The notes: generated by a model from the sequence alone, not told the origin. Shown: positions 1 to 9,290, counted from the stretch's first letter. The stretch is 48,699 nucleotides of DNA from Betaproteobacteria bacterium (GCA_009779265.1 WREP01000018.1:1-48699); one strand, 5' to 3'. Translations and numbers: made by a program.

Positions 1-60
1 ACTTGAACCTGCGACCTTCGGGTTATGAGCCCGACGAGCTGCCAACTGCTCCACCCCGCG
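1..60 (-). tRNA. Initiator tRNA-fMet (CAT), partial
   Basis: Read on the minus strand, the segment starts CGCGGGGTGGAGCAG at 60 and carries the anticodon loop CTCATAA, with CAT at 25-27 on the plus strand. The T-arm sequence GGTTCAA sits at the window edge. The CGCGGGG 5' end, the GGGCTCATAACCC anticodon stem with its run of G-C pairs and the CAT anticodon are typical of bacterial initiator tRNA. The 3' part of the T arm and the acceptor strand lie outside the window, so pairing of the acceptor stem cannot be checked. Confidence 0.93.
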
Positions 61-213
61 TCCGTTTGGAGGCGCGCATTATCCAGACACTTCCTGGATT
101 GGTCAAGGGGGAAAGGCCGAAAATCCGAATCTCCCGCTACGCTTCCCAGCTCCCGCCGCTGGCGGGCTGGCGGTAGAATTCATTTGCTACTTGACCCTGC
201 ACCCGAGACACCC

Positions 214-1071
214 ATGCCCTCATTCGCTTTTGACGTATCCCTCCAAGATTTTGAAACCAAGGTATTGCTGCCGGCCGACACGGTGCCGGTGCTGCTCGAC
301 TTCTGGGCGCCATGGTGCGAGCCGTGCAAAACCCTGAAGCCGCTGCTGGAAAAACTGGCCGGGGAATACGCCGGGCGCTTCCTGCTGGCTCGCGTCAATG
401 CCGACGAGAACCCGGAACTGGCGCAGCATTTCGGCGTGCGCAGCATCCCCACGGTCAAGGTGCTGTTCCAGGGCCGGCTGGTCGACGAATTCGCCGGTGC
501 CCTGGCGGAAGGCCCGTTGCGCGCTTTCATCGAGCGCGTTGCCCTGCCGGGCGGAATAAACAACGCCGCGCCGCGCGAGCAGGCCGCCGCGCTCGCCGCC
601 GAAGGCCAGTTCGAGGCCGCGCTGGACATCCTCGTCGAAGCCAGCCGGCAGTTACCCGAGGATGAAGCGATCCGCCTCGACGCCAGCGAATTGCTGCTGC
701 AACTGGGCCGCAATGACGAGGCGGCACAAATCCTGGCCGCCGAATATAAACAGGAAGGCGACCGCGCCGCCGCCCTGCGCGCCCGTCTGGCGCTGACCGC
801 CGGCGCCGCCGAGACGGCGCCGTTGGAAGCGAAGCTCGCCGCCAATCCGGATGACCACGCGACGCGCCTTGAGCTGTCGCGCGCCTACGCCGCCCAAAAC
901 CGCTTCCGTGAGGCGCTTGAAGCGGCCCTTGAAGTCGTCCACCGCAACCGCGCCTTCGCCGACGGCGCTGGCCGCCAAGCGCTGCTGCAACTGTTCGAGG
1001 CACTGGCCGGCGAGCAATACGACGACCTGATCCGCGAATTTCGCCGCAAGCTCTCCGCCGCGCTGAACTGA
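214..1071 (+). CDS. ybbN: Thioredoxin-domain/TPR co-chaperone, YbbN (CnoX) family
   Basis: The 285-residue protein has an N-terminal thioredoxin fold with the active site WAPWCEPCK near residues 30-38 and the cis-proline segment RSIPTVKVL near 75, followed by helical TPR-like repeats to the end. That architecture and length match E. coli CnoX/YbbN, a protein that protects GroEL/DnaK substrates from oxidation. The E. coli protein lacks one of the two cysteines, whereas this one keeps a full CxxC, so it may also have redox activity (inference). The frame is open upstream into the tRNA, but ATG at 214 begins where the thioredoxin fold begins. It is followed after 9 bp by the MAPEG gene. Confidence 0.9.
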   Translation: MPSFAFDVSLQDFETKVLLPADTVPVLLDFWAPWCEPCKTLKPLLEKLAGEYAGRFLLARVNADENPELAQHFGVRSIPTVKVLFQGRLVDEFAGALAEGPLRAFIERVALPGGINNAAPREQAAALAAEGQFEAALDILVEASRQLPEDEAIRLDASELLLQLGRNDEAAQILAAEYKQEGDRAAALRARLALTAGAAETAPLEAKLAANPDDHATRLELSRAYAAQNRFREALEAALEVVHRNRAFADGAGRQALLQLFEALAGEQYDDLIREFRRKLSAALN

Positions 1072-1080
1072 GGCAATATC

Positions 1081-1500
1081 TTGAGCGCAATAGACATCTT
1101 CTGGCCGGTCATGGCTTTGGTGGGATGGACCGTTGCAGTATTGATCCTGATCCCCTACCAAAGGTTCAAGGCCGCAGCTGCCGGCTTGGTCACGGCCGCC
1201 GACTTCAAATATGGCGAATCGGGCAATGTCCCGGTCGCGGTCAGCGCGCCCAACCGGGTCTTCATGAATCTGCTGGAGGTTCCGGTTCTTTTCTATGTGC
1301 TCTGCCTTGTCTCGTATGTAACGCACAGCGTATCCACCGCCATCATCGTGCTGGCATGGGTCTTTTTTGGCTTGCGCGTGGCGCATAGCCTCATTTACCT
1401 CACCTACAACCATGTCGCGCACCGCTTCCTGGTTTTCGCAACGAGCAATATCATCCTTGTCGTCATGTGGTTATGCTTACTGCGAGAACTTGCCCAATGA
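1081..1500 (+). CDS. MAPEG family membrane protein
   Basis: A 139-residue polytopic protein with about four hydrophobic helices. The first helix runs IFWPVMALVGWTVAVLILIP, then comes a polar loop with NVPVAVSAPNRVFMNLLE and two to three more helices containing RVAHSLIYL. The NRVFMNLLE...RVAHS pattern is that of MAPEG proteins (membrane-associated eicosanoid/glutathione metabolism family); bacterial members have no settled substrate. The start is TTG at 1081, supported by AGG 7 nt upstream; an internal ATG at 1111 would cut the first helix. The stop overlaps the ATG of the next gene (ATGA). Confidence 0.82.
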   Translation: MSAIDIFWPVMALVGWTVAVLILIPYQRFKAAAAGLVTAADFKYGESGNVPVAVSAPNRVFMNLLEVPVLFYVLCLVSYVTHSVSTAIIVLAWVFFGLRVAHSLIYLTYNHVAHRFLVFATSNIILVVMWLCLLRELAQ

Positions 1501-3059
1501 ATACCGACCTCTACCTCGGCCCCTCCCTGCGCGCGCTGGAGCAGCGCCATGCTGAGGATGATCTGATGCGGCGCGCCGGCACGGCAGCGGCGGACTGGGC
1601 TGGCGAACTGGCGTTGCCTGGCGGCTTGCCGGTTCTCGTCGTCGCCGGCCCCGGCAATAACGGCGGCGATGCCCTGGTGGCCGCCCGCCTGCTGCGCGAG
1701 CGTTTTTTCGCTGTGACCGTCGTTTTTGCCGGCGACACTGCCCGCCTGCCGGCCGATGCCGCCACCGCCTGGCAGGATTTCACCGCGGCTGGCGGCAGCA
1801 CCGTCGAGGTGATTCCCGAGCGGCAGCGCTGGGCGCTGGTCATCGACGGGCTTTTTGGCATCGGCCTTGGCCGCCCGCCGGAAGGCCGTCACGCCGCGCT
1901 GATCGAGGCCATCAACCACATCGCCGAACGCGACCGCTGCCCGGTGCTGGCGCTCGATTGCCCTTCCGGACTGGATGCCGAACGCGGCGCGGCGCCGGGC
2001 GTCGTCGTCCGCGCCACACATACCCTGACTTTCATCGCCGGCAAGCCGGGTTTGCTGACCGCCGACGGCCCCGATTACTGCGGGCAGATTCGCCTCGCCC
2101 GCCTCGATCTCGATCCGCCGGCCGAACTGCCGCCCGATGGCCGCTGCATTACTCCCGCCACCTTCGCCGAGCATCTGCTGCCGCGCCAGCGCAACAGCCA
2201 CAAGGGCAATTTCGGCAGCGTCGGCGTGGTCGGCGGCGCGCCGTCGATGGTCGGCGCTGCCTTTCTGGCCGCCCGCGCCGCCTTGAAGCTCGGCGCCGGC
2301 CGCGTTTACGCCGGCCTGATCGACCCGCAGGCGCCGGATTTCGATCCGCTACAACCGGAATTGATGCTGCGCCGGCCACAGGCGCTGCTCCAAACGCCGC
2401 TGACGGCGCTGGCCTGCGGGCCGGGCCTGGGCATTTCGCTGGAAGCCTCGGAACTGGTGGAAACCGCCATCGCCCTCGATCTGCCGCTGCTGCTCGATGC
2501 CGACGCCCTCAATCTGGTAGGCAGCGAGGAAAATCTGCAACAAGCCTTGGCCAAGCGCCGCCTGCCCGCCCTGTTGACGCCGCATCCGGGCGAGGCCGGA
2601 CGCCTGCTTGAAATCGGCGCTGACGAAGTGCAGGCCGACCGCCTCGCCGCCGCTCGCGAAATCGCCCGCCGCTATCGCTGTCATGTCGCGCTCAAGGGTT
2701 GCGGCACGGTAGTGGCGACGGTGGATGGGCAATGGTGGATCAATGACAGCGGCAATTCCGGCATGGCCACGGCCGGCATGGGCGACGTGTTGAGCGGCTT
2801 GGTACTGGCCCTGCTCGGCCAGGGCTGGCCGCCAGTGCCAGCCCTGCTGGCCGGCGTTCACCTGCATGGCGCCGCCGCCGACCGCCTGGTCGCCGCCGGC
2901 ATCGGCCCGGTCGGCCTGACCGCCAGTGAAATCGCCGACGCCGCCCGCCTCCTGTTCAACGACTGGCTGCGGCAACCTCCGCGCTGGCGCCGCCGTCGGC
3001 ACGCCGTGCGGACGGTATACAATGCCCATCCTCCCATTCGCCAATCCCTCGCGCCATGA
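1497..3059 (+). CDS. nnr: Bifunctional NAD(P)H-hydrate epimerase / ADP-dependent NAD(P)H-hydrate dehydratase
   Basis: The enzyme repairs damaged NADHX/NADPHX: the N-terminal half interconverts R and S hydrates and the C-terminal half dehydrates the S form. The 520-residue product shows a YjeF_N domain with VVAGPGNNGGDALVAARLL near residues 45-63 and LALDCPSGLDAE near 150. The ribokinase-like C-terminal domain has HKGNFGSVGVVGGAPSM, LLTPHPGEAGRLL and the phosphate-binding NSGMATAGMGDVLSGL. Start ATG 1497 overlaps the MAPEG stop, and its own stop overlaps the nadC start (ATGA), so the three genes are probably translationally coupled. Grouping with nadC makes sense as NAD synthesis and repair. 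Confidence 0.95.
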   Translation: MNTDLYLGPSLRALEQRHAEDDLMRRAGTAAADWAGELALPGGLPVLVVAGPGNNGGDALVAARLLRERFFAVTVVFAGDTARLPADAATAWQDFTAAGGSTVEVIPERQRWALVIDGLFGIGLGRPPEGRHAALIEAINHIAERDRCPVLALDCPSGLDAERGAAPGVVVRATHTLTFIAGKPGLLTADGPDYCGQIRLARLDLDPPAELPPDGRCITPATFAEHLLPRQRNSHKGNFGSVGVVGGAPSMVGAAFLAARAALKLGAGRVYAGLIDPQAPDFDPLQPELMLRRPQALLQTPLTALACGPGLGISLEASELVETAIALDLPLLLDADALNLVGSEENLQQALAKRRLPALLTPHPGEAGRLLEIGADEVQADRLAAAREIARRYRCHVALKGCGTVVATVDGQWWINDSGNSGMATAGMGDVLSGLVLALLGQGWPPVPALLAGVHLHGAAADRLVAAGIGPVGLTASEIADAARLLFNDWLRQPPRWRRRRHAVRTVYNAHPPIRQSLAP

Positions 3060-3919
3060 CCCTCGACTTCGCCATTCCGCTCGCTTCCGAAATCGACCGT
3101 AACGTCACCGCTGCCCTGGAAGAAGATCTCGGCCCCGGCGACCTCAGCGCCGATCTCGTTGACGCTGGCCGCCTGGCGCGGGCCACGGTCGTTTCGCGCG
3201 AAACCGGCGTGCTCTGTGGTTGCGCCTGGTTCGAAGCCTGCGTGCGCCGCCTCGACCCGCAGGCCCGCATCGTCTGGCAGGCCGCCGACGGCGAGCGCAT
3301 CGCCGCCGGGCAGACGCTATGCACCATCGAGGCCAAGGCGCGCGCCCTGCTCTCGGCCGAGCGCAGCGCCCTGAATTTCCTGCAACTGCTGTCGGCGGTA
3401 GCCAGCAAGGTGCGCCGCTACGCCGACGCCATCGCCGGCACCGGGGCGGCCGTGGTCGATACGCGCAAAACCCTGCCCGGCCTGCGCCTTGCCCAGAAAT
3501 ACGCCGTCCGCTGCGGCGGCGGCGGCAATCACCGGCTGGCGCTGTGGGACGCCATCCTCATCAAGGAAAACCATATCCACGCCGCTGGCGGCATCGCCCC
3601 GGCGCTGGCGGCGGCGCGCCGCATCGCCACGGCGGCCGGCGAACGCTGCCAGTTCATCCAGATCGAGGTCGAATCGCTCGACGAACTCGACGCCGCGCTG
3701 GCCGCCGGGGCGACGATGATCCTGCTCGACAATTTCACGCTGGAAATGATGCGCGAAGCCGCCCGCCGCAACGCTGGCCGGGCCGTGCTCGAAGCTTCCG
3801 GCAATGTCAGCCTGGAAAGCATCCGCGCCATCGCCGAAACCGGCGTGCAGCGCATCTCGGTCGGCGCGCTGACCAAGGATGTCAAGGCGCTCGACCTGTC
3901 CATGCGCTTCGTCGATTAA
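3056..3919 (+). CDS. nadC: Nicotinate-nucleotide pyrophosphorylase (quinolinate phosphoribosyltransferase)
   Basis: This enzyme converts quinolinate and PRPP to nicotinate mononucleotide in de novo NAD synthesis. The 287-residue length is normal for the family. Signature stretches are ALEEDLGPGDLSADLV at the N-terminus, DTRKTLPGLRLAQKYAVRCG with the substrate-binding Arg/Lys residues, NHRLALWDAILIKENHI, IEVESLDELDAAL, LLDNFTLEMM and the C-terminal LEASGNVSLESI and ISVGALTKDVKALDLSMRF. The start overlaps the upstream stop by 4 nt. A short gap then leads to a small membrane peptide gene before the terminator at 4152. Confidence 0.97.
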   Translation: MTLDFAIPLASEIDRNVTAALEEDLGPGDLSADLVDAGRLARATVVSRETGVLCGCAWFEACVRRLDPQARIVWQAADGERIAAGQTLCTIEAKARALLSAERSALNFLQLLSAVASKVRRYADAIAGTGAAVVDTRKTLPGLRLAQKYAVRCGGGGNHRLALWDAILIKENHIHAAGGIAPALAAARRIATAAGERCQFIQIEVESLDELDAALAAGATMILLDNFTLEMMREAARRNAGRAVLEASGNVSLESIRAIAETGVQRISVGALTKDVKALDLSMRFVD

Positions 3920-3984
3920 CCCCGCTGGCGAGGCGGCGTTTTTGTCGGCATAATCCGGGCAGCCATCCGATAACGAGAGTTCAT

Positions 3985-4122
3985 ATGCTGTTCGCGCTGT
4001 TCTATGCGGCCGCCATCGCCATCCTGATCCTGCACTTCACCGGCTTTCTGGCCCGGCACAATCTGGAATGGCTGGTGCTGGTTCTCGCCATCGCGGTCTT
4101 CCCGGCCGTCATCTACCTGTAG
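3985..4122 (+). CDS. 45-residue hydrophobic membrane protein
   Basis: A very short ORF encodes 45 residues that form two hydrophobic helices, LFALFYAAAIAILILHF and LEWLVLVLAIAVFPAVIYL, joined by a polar turn FLARHN. It has ATG at 3985 with a GAGAG Shine-Dalgarno-like stretch about 7 nt upstream and ends 30 nt before a strong terminator, which supports it as the last gene of the nadC transcript. No family is recognised. It is expected to sit in the inner membrane (inference). Confidence 0.6.
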   Translation: MLFALFYAAAIAILILHFTGFLARHNLEWLVLVLAIAVFPAVIYL

Positions 4123-4151
4123 CGTCGCATCCCGCGTATGGGCGGGATAAC

Positions 4152-4189
4152 GGCCCGCAGCGCTTGAGAAAAGCGCCGCGGGCCTTTTT
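4152..4189 (+). terminator. Rho-independent terminator of the ybbN-nnr-nadC run
   Basis: GGCCCGC pairs with GCGGGCC, then after one A/C mismatch GCGCTT pairs with AAGCGC around a GAGAA loop, followed directly by TTTTT. The T tract ends at the stop codon of the convergent DUF3999 gene. Confidence 0.9.
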
Positions 4190-5607
4190 CATTCCCGCGC
4201 CGCGCTGCGCGGCTTGTCGAGCTGGCGCGCCAAGATCCAGGCCATGCCGCCCAGCGCCAGCACGCCGGCCAGGAGAATGGCCCACAGAGTCCAACTGCGC
4301 AAGTCGCGCTGCGCCTCGACGACCGTGGTGGTTACGGCGGCGGCGGACGCTGGCGGTCTGGCCGCTTCCGCTGCCAGGCTGGCAACGGGCAGCTTGCCCT
4401 GCGCGCCGGCTTCGTAGCCGGGAATCAGGCTGTTCAGCGGCAGGCGGGCGAGCGGCGCGTCGGCGCGGCCCACAGCCAGCGTAAAGGGCGGCGGGCCGCT
4501 GACGACGAATACCAGTTGCGCCGGTTCAAACCAGGCCGTGACTTGCGGCGGCTCGGTGAAACCGGGCGAAGAATCATCGGCCACCACCCGCCATTCGCGC
4601 CAGGCGGCCTGACCCAGTTCCAGCGCCGGGCTGTGCCGCATCTGCCCATCCTGCGTCAGGCTGAACACGACGTGGCGCGCCAGCGGCGTCCACGGCTGCT
4701 CGCGCTGCTGGCGGGCCAGCACGCGCACCGGCACGAGGGCCGCCGGCCCGGCGGCGCGGATATCCAGCGCCGCCAGCGGCGTGGCGAAAGGCAGCCGCCA
4801 TTCGAGCACGCGCGCGTCGCGCGCCGCGCCCTCGGGCAGCGCCAGCGGCGCCGCCACGCGGGCGGGCGCGGCCTGCGGCGGCTCGGGCAGCAGGCGCACA
4901 CCGCGCAACTGTACGGTGTCGTCGGGCACAGCGTCCCAGGTCAGGCGCAAGTAGCGCCCTTGCAGCGTGACGCTGTGCAAGGCCACATGCGGCGGCGCCG
5001 TCAGCACGCCGTCGGCGCCGCGGTAGGCCGTAACCTCGCCCAAGGGCTGCCACTGCCGCAGGTCGCTGCCGACATGCAGGCGGAAGGTGAAGGGGCGCGC
5101 GGCGGGCCAGTCGACGTCCAGTTCGATGCCTTGCAGCGCGATTTTTTGCTCGCGCGCGTCAATCAGTGCGCCGACCAGCGCGGGCGGCGCACTGGCGGCG
5201 GCGGACGGGTCGTCGAGCCGCACCACGCGGCCCTGTGGCCCTTCTTCAATGCGCAGCGACAGGCCGGCGCTGACGGCGCTGACGGTTTGCCCAGCGGCCA
5301 TGATCGGCAGCGCCGGCAGTTCGATCGCCGCCGGCGCGGGAGCGCGGGTATCGGGACTGGAACGGTCCAGCGCCAGCGGCACCGGCTGACCGGCGGCGTT
5401 GAATACGCGCAGATCACGCAGATCGGCGGTCTGCACCCGCGTCAGCACCTCGGCGGGCAAGGGCAGCCGCGTCAGGCTGGCGTCGGCGGGCAGTTGCAGC
5501 GGCCAGCGGGCGGCGTAGCCGTCCGGGGCATCGCTTGGCGGCGCGGCCAGCGCCAGGGGCGCGGCAGCGATGGCGAGGATCAGTGCGAAAGCGGCGCGCT
5601 GCGGCAT
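4189..5607 (-). CDS. DUF3999 family exported protein
   Basis: The 472-residue protein begins with a clear signal peptide (MPQRAAFALILAIAAAPLALA), has a long beta-rich periplasmic body that is low in cysteine, and ends in one transmembrane helix (TLWAILLAGVLALGGMAWILARQL) with a basic tail KPRSAARE. This is the layout of DUF3999 proteins, of unknown function. The ATG shares a base with the stop of the DUF2339 gene upstream (TGATG), so the two are co-translated; this pairing recurs in proteobacteria. A role in envelope or sugar binding is possible but not shown. Confidence 0.82.
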   Translation of the reverse strand: MPQRAAFALILAIAAAPLALAAPPSDAPDGYAARWPLQLPADASLTRLPLPAEVLTRVQTADLRDLRVFNAAGQPVPLALDRSSPDTRAPAPAAIELPALPIMAAGQTVSAVSAGLSLRIEEGPQGRVVRLDDPSAAASAPPALVGALIDAREQKIALQGIELDVDWPAARPFTFRLHVGSDLRQWQPLGEVTAYRGADGVLTAPPHVALHSVTLQGRYLRLTWDAVPDDTVQLRGVRLLPEPPQAAPARVAAPLALPEGAARDARVLEWRLPFATPLAALDIRAAGPAALVPVRVLARQQREQPWTPLARHVVFSLTQDGQMRHSPALELGQAAWREWRVVADDSSPGFTEPPQVTAWFEPAQLVFVVSGPPPFTLAVGRADAPLARLPLNSLIPGYEAGAQGKLPVASLAAEAARPPASAAAVTTTVVEAQRDLRSWTLWAILLAGVLALGGMAWILARQLDKPRSAARE

Positions 5608-8600
5608 CACAATTCCCTTTCTGTTGCTTGCTTGGGCGGCAGGGGCGCGAAGTAGCCGACGACCAGCATCAGCACGCCAACGCCGATGAAGGCGACGATG
5701 CGTTCGCCGCCGCCACGGTTGGACAGATCGACCAGAATCAGCTTGGCCACCACCAGCGCCAGCAGCGCCGCGCCGGCCAGCCAGGCCGGGCGCAGGGCGC
5801 GGCGGTGCGCGGCGACCATCAGCGCCAGTGCGATCAGGGACCACAAAATGGCGTAGCCGGTCTGCACCACGAAACTGTCAAACAGCGCGTGGGCGCGCCA
5901 CGGCACGGCGAAGAAGTGATGCGCCACGCGCAGCCAGACGGTGCTCAAGGCCACCAGCGCCAGCAAGCCGATGACGACCCAGAATACCGGTTGGTTTAGC
6001 GGCTCGGCGCCGGTGGGACGCGGCTCGGCCGCCAGCATCGCGCCGCGCCAGAGCAGCAGCGCGCCGATGGCGAGCAGCAGCATCAGGTCGGTCGGGTTGA
6101 GCAGCGGGATGTAAGGTAGCGGCTCGGTATCCCCGGAGGAAGTCAAGGCCAACGCGAACGCGCCAAACACCAGCAGCAGCGCCAGCGGCGCGGCAGCGCG
6201 CCAGTAGTAGGCTTCGGCATGCGGATTGAGCGGCCAGGCGAAATGCGCGCGCGTCTCGGCGCGGTTGGCGCGGCCCGCCCAGAAGGTCAGCGCCAGCAAC
6301 ACCGCCGTCGCCGCCAGCACACCGACGACGCTGGCCCAATCCGTGTCCCACAGATCATTGCGCCAGGCCCAGTCGGACAACACGTCGCCGATGAGCAGAA
6401 CCGCCAGCCACACCGTGCCGGTGTGCTGCCAGCCCAGCCAGCGCCGCCACGCGGCATTGAGCAGGCCGTCGTCCGCCTCGTTGCGGCGCAGCAGCCAGGC
6501 GTGCAGACCCAGCGCCAACGGCCAGCCCAAGGCGGCCGGCCAGTCGCTGACGCGCCAGCCGTTGCCCCACTGCGTCAGCAACACCAGAGCCAGCACCGGC
6601 AGAATCAGGCGGCTGGGCCAGCTCGCCGCCGGCCAGCGCGCCCGCTGCCCCCAGAGGAACAGCGCGGCGGACGAGAGCAGGGTCATGCCGGTCATCAGCC
6701 AGAGCGCGACGAACTTGTCCCAGACGGGCACGCTCCACTGCCCCGCCTCCACGGGCGGCAGGCGGCGTTCGAACTCCATCCACCAGGCCAGCAGCCACAT
6801 GGCAAAGCCATAGAGCAGCAGCAGTGTCGGCAGCCGCGCTTCCAGCGCCGCGTAGCCTTGCGCCCAGCGCGAGCCGCTGTGCGGCAGCGGCGCGCGCGTC
6901 CACCGGGCCAGCGCCACGGCGGGCAGCGCGATCAGCAACGCGCCGAGAAAAGCGGGATGCGCCAGCGGCCAAGGACTGACCGGCGTAGCCCTGACATCGA
7001 GATGACGTAAGACCACCAGCCAAATTTCGGGGTCCGTCGGCAGTGCGAGAGCGCCGAAATAACTCAACACCGCCAGCACTTGCAGCAACAACCCGAAGGC
7101 GCGCGGCATCCAGCGCGCCTGCCGCATGCCGACCCAGAACGCCGCCGCGCCTTCCAGCGCCCAGACCGCGCTGGTCCAGTTGGCATCCAGCGCCAGCGGC
7201 ACGGCCAGCGTGGCGAAGCCGACGCCGAGCGCCAGGAAGCACTCGGCCAGTAACCGGTAGTTGCTGCTCCGGCGCAGCAGCAACGCCGCCAGCACGAGAT
7301 AGACAGCGCCGAAAACCAGCGCCGAAAACGCCGCGCCGTACTCGAACGGCTGCACCAAGCCCGCTTGCAGGCCGAAGCCGAGCAGCGGCGTACCGAATAC
7401 CAGCGTGCTGTCCACCGCCTGACTGATACTCCGGCCCAGCCGCAGCGGCGTGGCGCGGGCGTAGAGAATCGCGGTGGCGATGAAGATGGCGATGAAAGCG
7501 ATGAGGAAAGGCTGCGAACTGGCGTAATGCTCGACGCTGTAGCGCGTCCAGCCCCAGATGCCGGCGACGCCGAAGGTGGCGATAAAGCCGAGCAGGTTCA
7601 GTTCGCGCCAGGCGCGGCGCGTGGCGATGAAGAGAATCGCCAGATTCAGCAGCGTGTAATAACTGAACAGCGCGACATGGTTGCCGCCGCCGGTGGAGAG
7701 CAGCAGCGGCGTGGCGAAGCCGCCGGCAAAGGCGGCGAAAGCCAGCGTCCGCGAATTTTGCAGCAGCGCCAGCGCGCAACTGAAGGCGCACACCAGCAGC
7801 ATGACGGCAAACGCCGCCAGCGGCGGCAACAACTGGTAGAAGCGGAACGCGGCGAACACCGTCAGGTACAGCACGGCCACGCCGCCGCCTTGCAGCGACA
7901 GCCCGAAGGCCGGCTTGACCTCGCGTCGGCGAAAACCCATTACCAGCAACATCACGCCGACGGCGCCGATGGCCGTCAGCCGCAGTTCCACCGGGAACAG
8001 GCCCGACTGCGCCGCATAGTGGACAAGGAAGGCCAGGCCGATGAACAGGATCACCAGACCGGCTTGCACGATAGTATTGCCTTGCACGAACCAGTTGCGC
8101 ACGGCGGCGGCAGCCTGATCCAGCGCGCCGGGCGGGGCGGGCGGGAGCAGTGGTGGCGCGGAGTGGCGTGGCGGCGACGCGGCTTTGGCGGCGGCGGCCA
8201 GGGCCTCGACTTCGGCCAGGGTTGCGGCCAGGGTTTGGGCTTCCCGCTCGACCAGCGGCAGATCGTCCGCCGCCGCCGGGATGGCGGGCGAGAAGGCGCC
8301 TGGCGACTCGGCGCCGCGTGTCGGGATCGGCGCTTTCAGATCGGCCGGCGTTCGGGGCGGCTGTCCATCGGCCTCGCGCCCCCACGGCGTGGAAGCCATT
8401 GGCCGGGATGCGGAATCCGCCGGCCGAAGCGTGGGAGCGACTCGCGCCGGTGAATCCGGCTTGGTCCCCGCCGCTTCCAGCGCCGCCTGCCGCTGCGCCG
8501 CCGCGATTTCATTCCGTATCTGCCGGCGCACGGTTTTTTGCAGCGTTCCGCCGGCAAGCAGCCCGAGCAGGGCGCCCAGCGTCATGCCCGCGAAACCTTC

Positions 8601-8648
8601 CGTCAGAACCCCGATCAGCGCCCCCCAAACCGCTCCCCAGATCAGCAT
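5607..8648 (-). CDS. DUF2339 family polytopic membrane protein
   Basis: The 1013-residue protein starts MLIWGAVWGALIGVLTEGF, a glycine-rich first helix, then has a basic/proline-rich cytoplasmic stretch (about residues 45-190), then more than twenty hydrophobic helices to the end. The segment NWFVQGNTIVQAGLVILFIGLAF is characteristic of DUF2339. Function is unknown in the family. ATG 8648 is chosen because GGGAGGGG lies 3-10 nt upstream; the frame is open for 16 more codons upstream without a better start. It is coupled to the DUF3999 gene by a 1-nt overlap. Confidence 0.85.
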   Translation of the reverse strand: MLIWGAVWGALIGVLTEGFAGMTLGALLGLLAGGTLQKTVRRQIRNEIAAAQRQAALEAAGTKPDSPARVAPTLRPADSASRPMASTPWGREADGQPPRTPADLKAPIPTRGAESPGAFSPAIPAAADDLPLVEREAQTLAATLAEVEALAAAAKAASPPRHSAPPLLPPAPPGALDQAAAAVRNWFVQGNTIVQAGLVILFIGLAFLVHYAAQSGLFPVELRLTAIGAVGVMLLVMGFRRREVKPAFGLSLQGGGVAVLYLTVFAAFRFYQLLPPLAAFAVMLLVCAFSCALALLQNSRTLAFAAFAGGFATPLLLSTGGGNHVALFSYYTLLNLAILFIATRRAWRELNLLGFIATFGVAGIWGWTRYSVEHYASSQPFLIAFIAIFIATAILYARATPLRLGRSISQAVDSTLVFGTPLLGFGLQAGLVQPFEYGAAFSALVFGAVYLVLAALLLRRSSNYRLLAECFLALGVGFATLAVPLALDANWTSAVWALEGAAAFWVGMRQARWMPRAFGLLLQVLAVLSYFGALALPTDPEIWLVVLRHLDVRATPVSPWPLAHPAFLGALLIALPAVALARWTRAPLPHSGSRWAQGYAALEARLPTLLLLYGFAMWLLAWWMEFERRLPPVEAGQWSVPVWDKFVALWLMTGMTLLSSAALFLWGQRARWPAASWPSRLILPVLALVLLTQWGNGWRVSDWPAALGWPLALGLHAWLLRRNEADDGLLNAAWRRWLGWQHTGTVWLAVLLIGDVLSDWAWRNDLWDTDWASVVGVLAATAVLLALTFWAGRANRAETRAHFAWPLNPHAEAYYWRAAAPLALLLVFGAFALALTSSGDTEPLPYIPLLNPTDLMLLLAIGALLLWRGAMLAAEPRPTGAEPLNQPVFWVVIGLLALVALSTVWLRVAHHFFAVPWRAHALFDSFVVQTGYAILWSLIALALMVAAHRRALRPAWLAGAALLALVVAKLILVDLSNRGGGERIVAFIGVGVLMLVVGYFAPLPPKQATEREL

Positions 8649-8692
8649 GACCCCTCCCCCACGCGTTGTGTGGCGCCCATGCGCGCCCCGAT

Positions 8693-9280
8693 TCAAATCT
8701 CGTGTGCCTCAACTTCCTTTGCCATGTTCATGGCCTGTTCCACCCCCCAGCGGCGCTCGGCGTATTCCTCGGCGCTGAGAAACACCGGCTCGCGCCCGCG
8801 CGAGCGCAGCCAGTCGGCCAGCGCATAGCCGGTGCCGGTCGGCCAGCATTTCAGATCGTGCAGGTCGACCAGACGGTAATCCGCCAGTTCGGGCGACAGC
8901 CGCACTTCGCCTGCGGCGACCGCGTGGTAAGCGATGATGACCTGATTCATGCGCTGGAAGTCGTACACGCCCACCAGATCGAGCGCGGCGGCATCGAGGC
9001 CGGTTTCTTCCCTGATTTCACGCACGATGCCTTCCTGCGGCGTTTCGCCCGCTTCCATGAAGCCGGTGATGAGCGCGAACATTTTCCCCGGCCAGGCGGC
9101 ATTGCGCGCCAGCAACACCTGACCGCGGTACTCGACGATGGCCGCCAGTACCGGCGTCGGATTATTCCAGTGCGTGAAGCCGCAGGCCGGGCAACGCAGC
9201 CGTTCCATCTGGCCGCTGTCCTCCCCGGCGGTCATCATGACCAGCGGCGCGGCGCAGCAGGGGCAGAAGTTCCAGTGCAT
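8693..9280 (-). CDS. Nudix hydrolase with N-terminal zinc ribbon (NADH-pyrophosphatase-like)
   Basis: The 195-residue protein starts with a zinc ribbon made of two pairs of cysteines (FCPCC near residue 7 and CPACG near 32). It has the Nudix box GFMEAGETPQEGIVREIREE around residue 75, which fits GX5EX7REUXEE and binds the metal for pyrophosphate cleavage of a nucleotide-linked substrate. It is shorter than E. coli NudC and lacks its N-terminal domain, so the exact substrate (NADH, NADPH or other) is open. It lies 10 bp downstream of thrC on the same strand and is probably in that transcript. Confidence 0.88.
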   Translation of the reverse strand: MHWNFCPCCAAPLVMMTAGEDSGQMERLRCPACGFTHWNNPTPVLAAIVEYRGQVLLARNAAWPGKMFALITGFMEAGETPQEGIVREIREETGLDAAALDLVGVYDFQRMNQVIIAYHAVAAGEVRLSPELADYRLVDLHDLKCWPTGTGYALADWLRSRGREPVFLSAEEYAERRWGVEQAMNMAKEVEAHEI

Positions 9281-9290
9281 TTTTCTCTAT

